NCBI GenBank assembly: GCA_943704425.1
Contig: CALSCP010001513.1
Location: 22,016-71,276 of the forward strand
DNA: 49,261 bases
Reading direction: 5' to 3'
Source of the DNA: Ministeria vibrans ATCC 50519
Lineage: Eukaryota; Opisthokonta; Filasterea
Below, piece by piece: positions 9,237 to 18,724 of the stretch. The notes under the pieces were generated by a model that was not told the origin of the DNA, ran no database searches, and was given only the letters and a program-made list of their open reading frames with translations. Made by a program: the position numbers and the translations under genes. Within the stretch, counting starts at the first letter, position 1. The number at the start of each line of letters is the position of its first letter.

Positions 9237-10449
9237 ATGCCTCTTCCCGCACCTCTTGACAACCTGAGGGTACGCTGAGTCGCTCTGCTTCTCTGCTCCA
9301 CAAAACCTCCTTTGGATTTGATGACAAAAAAAAAAAAAGAGTCTCGTGATGGCATACGGGCCCATTCAACGGCCGCATTTTGTACTGCGCCGGGGACAAA
9401 AGGCTCTCATGCGTGGCTGTCGTGTTGAAACTTCCAATCGAAACCGTCTCTAACTCTCGTCGTGTCCTTTTTTTTTTTTTTTTCGACGGTTGCGTCCACG
9501 CTCTCGCCATCCGCAGGTCATTGTCCTCATCCAGCTGGTAAGAGCCCCTTCTATGTCGATCTTCCATGTGCTGCGTCTGCTCGCCATCCCCCCTGCGTCC
9601 TCCCTCTTCTCTTACTGTGTCTCTGAGTGTCTGTGACTTTTTTTTTTTTCCATTTCGACGTTTTGGGAATTTTCCCGTTCCCCCAAAGCATTGTACACGG
9701 ACATGTCCGTTCGAATGGCAGCCGGGGCCATCCGGGGTCCTCTTGTACTGTCTCGCGTTCTCCCTTGCCCTTCACGATGGCTATTTTGGCGCTCTTTTTC
9801 TTTTTTTCTTTTTTTTTGTGGCAGTAGCACTGACCCGTTTGACTTGACTCTTGTGTTTTTTAGACCATTGCGTTCTTCTCTTGTATGGGACACGGTTTCG
9901 GCTACAACGTGGCTGCCTTTGTCATTGTCCTGTGGGCTCACTTCCGTCAGGTACAATGACTGTTACGCTGATCAGTGTGTGTGTGTGTGTGTCTGTTTGT
10001 TTGTGTGTATGTGCGTGTGTGCTGACACAACCCGTTTTTTATTTCTTTTCTTTTTTATTTCTTTTTTCGACATTTAGGGCGAGAAGGACCCGTTGGCGAT
10101 TGCGATGGGCATGCTTCTGATGTCGGTGCTTGTTGACATTGTGATCCTGGGCGTCTACGGCGAGCAGGCCTTCGATGCACCCAACAACAAGTACACGGGC
10201 ACCAGTAAATTCGCTCTTGGCATGTGCATCCTCAACCTCATCATCAAGCCCCTGACGGGTTTCATTGCCTACTCGGAGTGGCAGACACGCGGTGAAGGTG
10301 CCGGTGCCTACTCGGGCGAGTACAGCGACCCCAGCGCATCCTACTCGGGCTACGGCGGCGCTGCCCCGTCTGGCGCTGCTGGCTACCAGGGTGCTGGTGA
10401 CCAGTCTGCTGGCTACCAGGCCGGTGCTCCCGAGAAGGCTTCCTTTTAA
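9237..10449 (+). CDS. AGTRAP-like (angiotensin II receptor-associated protein family) membrane protein
   Basis: Multi-pass protein related to type-1 angiotensin II receptor-associated protein; animal members sit in ER/Golgi/plasma-membrane vesicles and promote receptor internalisation. Exons 9237-9269, 9517-9537, 9864-9950 and 10078-10449; 170 residues, the family length. The start PLPAPLDNLRVIVLIQL aligns with the family N-terminus. Four hydrophobic segments: VIVLIQLTIAFFS, NVAAFVIVLWAHF, MGMLLMSVLVDIVILGVYG and FALGMCILNLIIKPLTGF; the LVDIV and IKPL patches are family hallmarks. Exon 2 is a 21-nt microexon. The C-terminal 45 residues are a Gly/Ala/Ser/Tyr low-complexity tail (AGYQGAGDQSAGYQAG). 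No angiotensin system is expected in a protist, so the role is presumably general membrane traffic. Confidence 0.85.
9538..9863 (+). other. 326-bp intron of the AGTRAP-like gene with T-runs
   Basis: Far longer than the other introns of this gene. Contains several T-runs of 8-10 and a short Pro/Arg-rich open stretch from 9703. I see no additional exon needed, since exons 2 and 3 join in phase and reproduce the family alignment. Confidence 0.6.
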
Positions 10450-10516
10450 AAATTACACACATACACATAGTTTCACACCCTCCCTTTCCTCATTTCTAAT
10501 GTTCACATCTCCGTGT

Positions 10517-12292
10517 TCACTCCTCATCACTACTGCTACTGTCATCCCCCATCCCTGCCACGCCTCCTCCCCCGGCACCACCGTCCAGCCCTGCCGCATG
10601 AAACGTCCGCTTCCTCGGCCAGTACTTGACGGGGAAAAAGTCGCGCAAAACAGGCCCGCCGCGCCCGTCGTCAGTGAGCAGCTGACGCGCAAGGGCGTCC
10701 CAGTCGCGGAAATCCTTAAAGTCCTGTTCGCACTTCCAGGGCTTCTCGCTGACATAGTGCACGAGGGCCACTGGTTCGTCGCATTTGTCCTGCTTCCACG
10801 CAATACAACCAAACCGACGGTGGAGGTGGTGCCAGTGGCGCTGCCACAGACGCGTCGCAAGCAGCTCGTCGGGCCCCAGATAGCGCAGGGGGTCGCCGTA
10901 CTCGCCGGGCGCAAGCAGACGCGACACCTCGGCAAAGGCAGCGTCGCTGGGCTGTAGCAGCATCACCGCACCGCGGATGCCATAGTCCGACAGCGACTGT
11001 TCCACCAGCTCCTCGGGCAGAGCCTGGCCGTGCATGCGTGCGTCGTCGTCGGGTGCAACCACTGAGCACTGCCCAGCGGGCGTGCGCACGTCGAAAATCG
11101 CGTCGGGATTGCTCTTGCAGATCATGTCGGCGTCGCACAGACACACTGTTGTGAAGCGCACCCCTGCAGCTGCGCCCAGACGCGATCGCAGTACGTTAAA
11201 TTTCGTAAAACACCCGTCAATCCACGAGGCATAGAAGCGCTCCTGGAAACGCTTGGAGGTCTTGCGAATGGCACGCGCTCGCAAATAGGGCACCTCTATG
11301 ACATGATCAAATACATACTGCAGTGCCTCGCGCGCTGCAATCGACACATCAGGCGTCACCATGCACACAAGGGCCGCTTTGGTCTTGTGCTGCAGCAGCG
11401 AGTAGGCAAGGGTCGCAGCGGCACACACGTATGAGTCGCCGTTCATGACGAGCGTCACAAACGCGTGTGAGATGGTCTGTAGGTCATCGTCCATTGCCGT
11501 GTCCGTCGGTTGGAGCACAGCAGCAGCAGTAGCATCAGAAGCAGCAGTAGTAGTAGTCGAAGCAGTAGTAGTACTGGTGGTGGTAGAGGGAAATGAGGGG
11601 GCGCTGTGGTGGGGACGCACTGACGGCGACTGCGGCACGCTACTGGTGGTACTCATGCTGCCACTGCGGCTGCGTATTCTGTTGTTCAAAAGCGTGCTGG
11701 CCTGGTCGACAAGGTGTTGCTCGTGCGTCGAGGCGAACTCTTGCTTGGCAGCCGCCATAAGCTCACTCTGAGCGCGTGTCGAGTCGCCAGCAAACGCCTC
11801 ATGAAACACAAAGCGCACCTCCTCGTCCGCAAGAGCCACTGCTGCGTGCGCGTCGCCATCCCTGCCGCTTCCCTTGTAGGCGGATCGCCACAGCACGGCG
11901 AGACTGCCTTGCCGCAGCTGGCGCAACACAGTGGCGACGGGCGGGTTGGAGTCGTGCACAGACAGTTCCCATTCGTGTGCAATGCGGGCCACTTTGCACA
12001 GTCGTCGACGCACCGTCAGCAGGAACCGCCCAACCGCCGACCCCACCGCCGTCTCCTTCTTCTCCACTGCCGCAGCTTCACCGTCAACAACAATCGCCGC
12101 CAACTGACTCCAGGCGTTCCCTGTCGAGTGATCTGCGCGCTCTTCAACATCTTTGAGGATCTCCGCCACAAATCCAACTCCTTTGACTTGCACACCCGCC
12201 TCCCCCTGAGCATGCCGTGCCGCCTGAGCGTACAGCGACGCCAGGCGTTCTCGAACAATACCAACCGTGCAGAGCATAAATTGAATGGTCAT
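10517..12292 (-). CDS. GT8-like glycosyltransferase with novel N-terminal helical region
   Basis: Intronless, 591 residues. Residues 275-560 resemble family GT8 (glycogenin/galactinol-synthase-like retaining transferases): AFVTLVMNGDSYVCAAATLAYSL at the nucleotide-sugar strand, the DxD metal motif as DAD at 387-389 (CLCDADMICKSN), the GAVMLLQPS strand, and the C-terminal ALVHYVSEKPWKC, where the His and KPW motif of GT8 sits. Residues 1-200 are helical with no recognised domain; 205-262 form a Ser/Thr/Pro linker with poly-Thr; the C-terminus is an acidic SSSSDEE tail. There is no signal peptide, which fits a cytosolic enzyme. Donor sugar and acceptor are unknown. Convergent with AGTRAP-like (67 bp) and divergent from the TMCC-like gene with only 53 bp between start codons. 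Confidence 0.8.
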   Translation of the reverse strand: MTIQFMLCTVGIVRERLASLYAQAARHAQGEAGVQVKGVGFVAEILKDVEERADHSTGNAWSQLAAIVVDGEAAAVEKKETAVGSAVGRFLLTVRRRLCKVARIAHEWELSVHDSNPPVATVLRQLRQGSLAVLWRSAYKGSGRDGDAHAAVALADEEVRFVFHEAFAGDSTRAQSELMAAAKQEFASTHEQHLVDQASTLLNNRIRSRSGSMSTTSSVPQSPSVRPHHSAPSFPSTTTSTTTASTTTTAASDATAAAVLQPTDTAMDDDLQTISHAFVTLVMNGDSYVCAAATLAYSLLQHKTKAALVCMVTPDVSIAAREALQYVFDHVIEVPYLRARAIRKTSKRFQERFYASWIDGCFTKFNVLRSRLGAAAGVRFTTVCLCDADMICKSNPDAIFDVRTPAGQCSVVAPDDDARMHGQALPEELVEQSLSDYGIRGAVMLLQPSDAAFAEVSRLLAPGEYGDPLRYLGPDELLATRLWQRHWHHLHRRFGCIAWKQDKCDEPVALVHYVSEKPWKCEQDFKDFRDWDALARQLLTDDGRGGPVLRDFFPVKYWPRKRTFHAAGLDGGAGGGGVAGMGDDSSSSDEE

Positions 12293-12345
12293 AATAAATT
12301 GATTAAGATGTGAGTGATTAGTGATGATACAATTTATTAATAATT
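12293..12345. promoter_or_regulatory. 53-bp divergent promoter, GT8-like / TMCC-like
   Basis: Only 53 bp, strongly AT-rich, separate two divergent ATG codons (TTGATTAAGATG, then AATTTATTAATAATT). It is the shortest such spacer here; 5' UTRs must be minimal or overlap. Confidence 0.55.
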
Positions 12346-15300
12346 ATGTCATCTCGAAGTCTGGCGGTCGATAGCTCCGACGAGACGCCTTTGGGCCAGC
12401 GCTGGCGAGCAATGAAGGCGCGCAGCAACGACAGCAGCCGCCCCCGACTCAGCCTGGATCTCCACCACGCCATCAGCGACAGGTAGCGCCTCCTTGCGCC
12501 CCCGCTCCCTCCCCGCATCCCGGTCTCTTCCGTTGAGCACCTGCTCCCTACAGCCCCTCCCCCTTGTCTACCATTTCCTTCGCTTTTTCCCTAACTTCTT
12601 TCGCTTTGCCCTTCTTTTTTTTTCTCTCTCTCTCTCTCCCTTCAGACTGCGACGTCTGCAACAGCAACCACCGCAGCAGCAGCACGGCGACGCGTCCGGC
12701 GGGTCGTCGGTGGTCACGCCCACATCGGCGACGCCTGTGTTGGGCGACGAGGGCAGCTCGAATGGGCTGGGCAGCGCGTCTGCGTCAGCAATGCTTCCGT
12801 CCAGCGGCAGCAACGGGGCTCCGCTTGCGTCCAGCTCGCTCCTCAACGCAAGCATGGTCTCGAGCGGCACGGCCCCGGGCATCAGCGACGACGACGACGA
12901 CGACGACAGCTCGGCAGCGGCGCCCGTCGCCCTGGCAGCCGGCGCGACGACCGCTCGCCGTGGCAAGCTGGCGCTGCGCAAGCCTCGCAAGGAGATTCTC
13001 GCCAAGCTGATGGAGTACGAACGAAAACTTGACACGGAGCGCAAGGTTCGCAAGGGCTACGAAGAGATTGACGAGGCACAGCGCAAGCTGGAAGGGTCCG
13101 GTGGCAAGATGGACAAGAACTGGGACATTGACATGGAAAAGAAGCTGCAAAAGAGCGACATGAAGATTGAGAAGCTCGAGAAAAAGCTCGAGAAGTACAG
13201 AGGTTTTTTAGAGGTACTAAGCAAACAGCGGGGGATTGTACCTTATTGTGTATTTTTAGGCTGCTCCTGAAAAAGATGAGACGTCAAACAAAGTCACCGC
13301 GTAAGTCGAAAAGAACACCTGGTTGGCCATCAACATTAATTTGTTTGGGTGGTTTTTTTTTTGTGTGTAGCTTGGATTTGGTGAAATCGACAAAACGGTT
13401 TTTGGCGGAACCATTTACAAAGTACGGAAGAAAATAAATATCAGGAGAGAGTTTAATGGAAAATAATGTGTTTTGTAGTAAGAAGGAGAAGAAGAGTGGG
13501 AAAGAAAGAGCAGAAAAGGACCAAACGATGGCAATGTCATTTGAAGCGAATGCGCAACGGAGGTACCACGCATCAGAAAGAATGAGTGTGATTGGCTGAC
13601 ATTATTTTGGTGGCTTTCAGTCATAGTCGTACAAACAGCAATGACCTACCATCATCTCAATCACTCCCAGCCACAATGACAACAACATCAACATCAACAG
13701 CAACAACAACAACATCCATTGCCTCCGTTGCAAACACCTCTGCAACTGCCTCTCTCTCCGCCCTTCCGTCCTCCGCGCCCAATCCGGCATTTCTCCACCA
13801 TGACTCCCACCCCTCCTCCCTCCACACCCTCACTCCCCCCTCCGTCCCCTCCTCCACCCCTTCCTCTGCCTCCACTTCAGCCCCTCCTCCCCCTTCCACA
13901 TCTGCCGCTGCTTCCACCTCTCAAACCACAACTCCTTCCTCTCCTCCTCCTCATAACCCTTCACTGCCTGCTCTTCCCTATCACTCTTCTGTCGAGGCTG
14001 CAAAGGACACCTTCTCAAAACGAAGAGTAACAACACATGCAATCAAACAAACTTAACAAACTTATCCTTACACATGCTCACACACTTTGTCTATCTCTCT
14101 ATCTCTTTGTTCTTTCTCCCTCCCTCTCCTCTCTCTCTCTCTCTCTTTGTTCTTTCTCCCTCCCTCTTCTCTCTCTTTTTATCACTTTGTTTCTTTTTCC
14201 CTCTGCTATCTTACTCACTTATTTACCAGAATGCCTCTGTTGACGCTCTGGCCGTTGCCAACCCAGTTACTGAGGTCATTTTAAAAGAAACTGTTGCCCG
14301 TCTCGACTCAGACAGACGCAATACGGAATCTCAGCTTCAGGTAAATAGAATAGAATAGAATGAGAGTCGTTGTTGTGTGTCTAACCTTTACGTGTGTGTT
14401 GTGTGTTGGGATAGGAGCAAATTGGTGAAATCACGGGATCACTGAAAGAGCACTATTCTGCACTTGAGCAACATGTGGAAGGGAACTTGGCTCTGATGGT
14501 CAGCCAGCCAAACTCATACGAATGAAAAAACAACTCACACTGATAATGGTTTTTATTGTATGTGGTTAGGCAACTCGTACGGATATGGATGCACTGGTGC
14601 AAGATGTGCGGTCTGTGTTGGGTGATTTCCATGAGGAGATGAACAAGCTTAAGCGACATCAAGAAGAACGGTACACAACTCGAAACAACAAACGTTTACG
14701 TTTTCATTTTTTTTGTGAGCCTATGCAACCCACTCACTGAATAAGTGCTTTGTTTTTCTTTCGTTATGCTTGCGTACTCATTCTTCGTTGTTCTACATAG
14801 GGAAAAGGAACTCGATGATCAGATTGAGAGTCTACAAGAACAACTGACCAGCTCGATGAGCAAGACTCAGCTGCTCGAGAGCCAATTGTTGCACTTTTCA
14901 ACGCCCTCCCGTCTTTTCCGCTTCCTAAAAAGCGTTCTCAATGTCCTCTTAACCTTCTTTGCGGTGCTTCTCGCTCAGGGGTTCAACTTATTTATGTTCT
15001 TCAAGTACCATTTCTTCGCGCTGCTATTGTAGTTTTAATTTTAATATTTGTTTTGTTTTGTTTCGTGTTTATTAGGGCTCTGACGGGACGCGAGAAGAAT
15101 CCGCAGTACAAGGATGTGGGACTAGCAAACATGAATGGGGAAATGTATGCATTTGTGGGGTCTGAAGGGAGTGGGTTCTTGCCAGAAGACAGTCGGAACC
15201 ACTCGAGCAGCAGTGGGGCGGGTGGTGTTAGTGGAGGAGGAGGAGGAGGGCAGGCGGGCGATGATGAGCTGTTTGAGGATGCTGAGGATATTGGCTGTAT

Positions 15301-15679
15301 GAGTGTTGTGCGGAGTGGTGCGAATGGCAGTGAGCAACTGAATGCAAACAACAATGGAGGAGGACACAGCGTCAGCACCAATGGGTCGACGGAAGGGACG
15401 GAAGAGCGAGACGATGCGTATGGCTCAGCAGTGCCACGCCGGCTTACGAACCCCACCGCTGCCACCACCAGCAGCAATTCCGAGTCTTTATCAAGCACCG
15501 TCGCCAGCACACCCCGTCACGGCAGTCAGGCGAGTGCCTCGAGCGACAGCACGGCCATCCCCCTGCTTGAGCGACGCACCTCGACTATGTGGGAACAGAG
15601 CTGGAACGACATTGTCGATGCTGCCCCTGAGTCTTCTTCTGCCGAACCCAAGCCCAACGTCCGCCGCAGGCGTGTATAA
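12346..15679 (+). CDS. TMCC-like transmembrane coiled-coil protein
   Basis: Eleven exons: 12346-12482, 12646-13213, 13260-13300, 13371-13421, 13479-13562, 13621-14026, 14230-14340, 14415-14498, 14570-14670, 14801-15028, 15076-15679; 804 residues, all junctions in phase. After a Ser/Gln-rich N-terminus and a poly-Asp block, a coiled coil (KPRKEILAKLMEYERKL, then MEKKLQKSDMKIEKLEKKLEKY) matches the TMCC family block in which lysine-rich heptads precede a YxxxLE. A Ser/Thr/Pro linker (exon 6) and a second coiled coil (exons 7-10) follow. A strongly hydrophobic stretch, FLKSVLNVLLTFFAVLLAQ then FMFFKYHFFALLL, forms one or two membrane spans, as in ER-resident TMCC proteins. A 190-residue Ser/Gly/Asn-rich tail comes after the spans. 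The last intron begins at the TT/GTAG that would otherwise read as a stop. The family call rests on architecture plus the first coiled coil. Confidence 0.72.
14075..14225. repeat. CT minisatellite in TMCC-like intron 6
   Basis: TCTCTCTATCTCTTTGTTCTTTCTCCCTCCCTC units, about two and a half copies of the dispersed ATCACTTTGTTTC-type repeat, pyrimidine strand sense. Confidence 0.8.
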
Positions 15680-15795
15680 AGCGTATATTATTATTAGTAG
15701 TATTAGTATTATTAAATTTTTAGGATTATTATTCCATAATAATTATTTTCATCTGTACATACACAAAAATTACAACACTTTCATCTATATAATAC

Positions 15796-17192
15796 TCAAC
15801 GGGATTTTGCGGCCAAATCCATTTTGTCCACAATGAGATACATCGAGTCTGCGAGAGCAGTGTACTCTCTGCGATGAGCGGGAGAGGACTCGGCCAGCTG
15901 GTCAATGCGGTCAAGGAGACCACGCTGCGGGGACCAGCAGGTGGCCGCCATGCGCTCCTCAATGGCGCACCAGTGGCCTTCGTCAACAGCCCTGCGCGCC
16001 ACTTGGCCCGTGCAGTGCTCCACCAGCGGCAAAATCTCACTTGTGCTCCCTGTGCACCCCATGAACCCTTGTAGGTACTTCTTGACAACTTGGCCCTTGG
16101 AGATGTTGAGACTCTCGCCCGTCACGACCAGATTGACCGGCCCATTGATGAGTCGCTCACCGACAGGTTCCATCACTCGCTCGAGTGTGCGCCCACCCGT
16201 CACCAGTGCGGCGTCTTTGAACTCGACTGCCGCATACACAAGCGCGTTAAACCATTCCTGGACCTACAATATGAAGGGGCGGGGATGGGGATGAGGGTGT
16301 CGTTCGCATTCATGCAGATCTCCAATAAAGAGCGTAGCTTTACTTCATGAACGTGGTCGACGTGCGGCTTGACGACACTCTGTGCGCCTGTGTATGCATC
16401 ACAGCGACCTGTCAACTCCCAGACTGTGTCGCGTTGAGCAGATATGTTGAGGTCACGCAATGCGTGTTTGTGGCAAAAGCCCATATCGCGTTCTTGCAGG
16501 AGAGCGCCGCAGCTCAGACAAATGTCTGTGTTGAAGTTGCGCTCAAATCGTTTGCGCACTGAGACGCGCAGCTCTGAGGGAAGCGTACGCCGCTGTTGTC
16601 GTTTACTCATAAGCCCATAGACGTCGTCAACATTGATGCGCTGGTCCCATGGCAACACTATCTCGTCGGTGGCAGAGCGGCCGTCGTTGTCGGCGCCCAA
16701 GTCGAAAGTTGGTGGTGGAGACAGACTGCGTCGACCGCCTGTGTACGGCACGGGAGGCTCTCTTGGCGGTGTGGGCGTCTTGCGCGCAGCCGTGCCGTCA
16801 GTGCGACGATCGGGGGTGCCGAGGTGCACGGGGTCCTTTGAGGGAGCATCGTCGTGTGTCCAGGGCACCTCCTTGAGGCAGACACGGCAGGGCAGAAGGT
16901 TGCGCGAACGCGCTTCGTCCAACGACACCGTCGAGAGCGACAGCGCCGCCCGGCACGGGTGCGTGTCACTATGGTATCGCTTTCCTGCTGACGTGCGTGG
17001 CACCCGCACCACATTGGGTGGGACAGCGGCAGAGACACAATCAGTTTCGTCGCCAAGAGTGTTCTGGTTGAGTAAAGTTGGCGGTGCCGAATTTCCCGCA
17101 ATCGGTGACTTTCGCGAGGGACTATTGACGGGGATCAGTTCGTCGGGACTACCACTCGGTCCGAGGCATGGACATAACAAGTTTCCCATCAA
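15796..17192 (-). CDS. Possibly myristoylated protein with Ada-like YH..C..PCxxC metal-binding motif
   Basis: Not a recognised family. Exons 17192-16344 and 16263-15796; 438 residues. The second Met is followed by GNLLCPC, a plausible N-myristoylation plus palmitoylation start if translation begins at 17189. Residues 71-105 (KRYHSDTHPC, then VSLDEARSRNLLPCRVC) fit the YHxxxxxC...A...PCxxC pattern of Ada-type zinc-binding modules that often cap bacterial nucleases. A second metal-binding candidate is CLSCG at 225-228 with FCHKH at 240-243. The C-terminal 150 residues (exon 2) are a mixed helical region with TCWSP and no motif I know. A Pro/Arg-rich linker separates the parts. Function unknown; a membrane-tethered zinc protein is inference. 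Confidence 0.6.
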
Positions 17193-17296
17193 GGAAAAGA
17201 AAGGGAGAGATAAAAAAATGAACTCCTTTTCTCTATTCGATGATCACCCATCAAACGACAAATTTAACAAAAATCGGTCTCACTTCTTTTCGTGTA
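17193..17296. promoter_or_regulatory. Divergent promoter region, Ada-motif gene / WDR83
   Basis: 104 bp between start codons, purine-rich on the left (GGAAAAGAAAGGGAGAGATAAAAAA). The promoter role is inferred from position. Confidence 0.5.
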
Positions 17297-17554
17297 ATGA
17301 CGGCTCCGCCGACAGTGTGCGTCCATGAGATGAAGGGGCATGAGGGAGCAGTGCAATGCGTGCGGTTCAACTCGCAAGGCTCGTACGTGATGTCGGGAGG
17401 ACGAGACAAAAGCGCACGGCTGTGGAATCCGCACTCGGGCGCACTGATCAAGGCGTACCACGGCCAAGGGAGAGACATTCTTGGGCTGGCAATGTAAGCA
17501 CGGGGGGGAAACACAACAGACGTTGGAGCGACGGTTGTACTGACAGCCGCTCTC

Positions 17555-17601
<47 letters not shown>

Positions 17602-18630
17602 CTGTGCGGCGGGTGGGGCGGTGTAGAACGCACGACAGCAGTCGCTTTGTGTCGTGCGGCTCAGACTCCGCCATTGTTCTCTTTGACGTGTCGACTGGGA
17701 ACATCATCACCAAGTACCGTGCTCACACTGCGGTAAGCTCGCGTTTTTCCAAGAGGAAGCGGAAATGAGATGCAACGCACCAATTTTTCTGACTTGCGAC
17801 GTAGCGAGTCAATGAAGTTCGGTTCAATGCGGACAGCACGCTGCTCGCATCCGCCTCGTACGATGCCACAGTGCGCATCTGGGACCTGCGTGCACACTCG
17901 CGCACACCCATTCAGGAACTGAGCGAAGCCAAAGACAGCGTCTCAAGTGTGTTTGTAACGCATCGCGAAATCATCACAGGATCCATCGACGGAAATGTCC
18001 GTGTTTACGATGTGCGCGCAGGTCGTCTCTCGGTCGACTGTGTGGGCCATCCAGTGACCTCAGTGCGTCTGTCGCATGATGGAAATTGCATTCTCGCCAC
18101 GTCGCTCGATGGCGTTGTGCGCTTGCTTGACAAAGAGTCGGGCGAACTGCTGAGCCAGTAAGGAAAATGAGAGACGATGGCCATACTAAGCAAGTGTGTA
18201 TATGCATTGCTAACTATTTGCTGTAGCTATAAAGGACATCGCAATAAGGAATATCGAGTTGAGAGTGCACTAACGTCAGTCAAACAAAGAAACGAGAGAG
18301 AAACGAGAGAGTTCCTCAACGTCTGTTTTTGGTATTTTTCATTCTTTTTCTTTTATAGACACACAGACGAACATGTTGTGAGCGGAAGTGAGGATGGGAA
18401 GCTGTACTATTGGAGTCTTGTTGAGGTATACATATATATACTCTATCTGTAGGAATCAAACACGTTCTCAACGTTTTTTTCTGTGCTAGGGTGAACTCGT
18501 GGCCACTGTAAGTGCACACCCTGTCCGGTCGATTGTGACTGCTGTTGATACGCATCCGTCTACCGCATGTGTGGTGTCTGCTGCAACCGATGGTTCGATC
18601 AAGTGCTGGAAACAATCGTCCAATGATTGA
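17297..18630 (+). CDS. WDR83: WD40 protein WDR83 / MORG1
   Basis: Seven-bladed WD40 scaffold found with ERK-pathway proteins and with the spliceosome. Exons 17297-17493, 17627-17732, 17805-18157, 18227-18274, 18359-18425 and 18490-18630; 303 residues (human about 315). WD repeats visible: KGHEGAVQCVRFN..SGGRDKSARLWN, FVSCGSDSAIVLFDVSTG, RVNEVRFN..SASYDATVRIWD, EIITGSIDGNVRVYDVRAG, ATSLDGVVRLLDKESGELL. The family-specific YKGHRNKEYRVESAL follows, then VVSGSEDGKLYYWSLVEG and a last blade ending GSIKCW. The YKGH-NKEY segment and LLDKESGELL identify WDR83 rather than a generic WD protein. Intron 1 carries a GT microsatellite. The start is the ATG before TAPPTV; an upstream in-frame ATG in the spacer is not needed. 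Confidence 0.92.
17559..17600. repeat. (GT)n microsatellite
   Basis: About 21 GT units in WDR83 intron 1. Confidence 0.95.
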
Positions 18631-18724
18631 ATAGTTACAGTGTTAGTATTATTATTGTGTTTCTCGTTGTACATAAAAATATCTCCTTTTTCTTTCAAAG
18701 ACAAAAAAGTAACAACCCGCTCGC

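Noticed and set aside
10265-10957. 230-residue plus ORF spanning the AGTRAP-like and GT8-like 3' ends
   Set aside because: Crosses a convergent gene junction in the wrong frame for one gene and antisense to the other.
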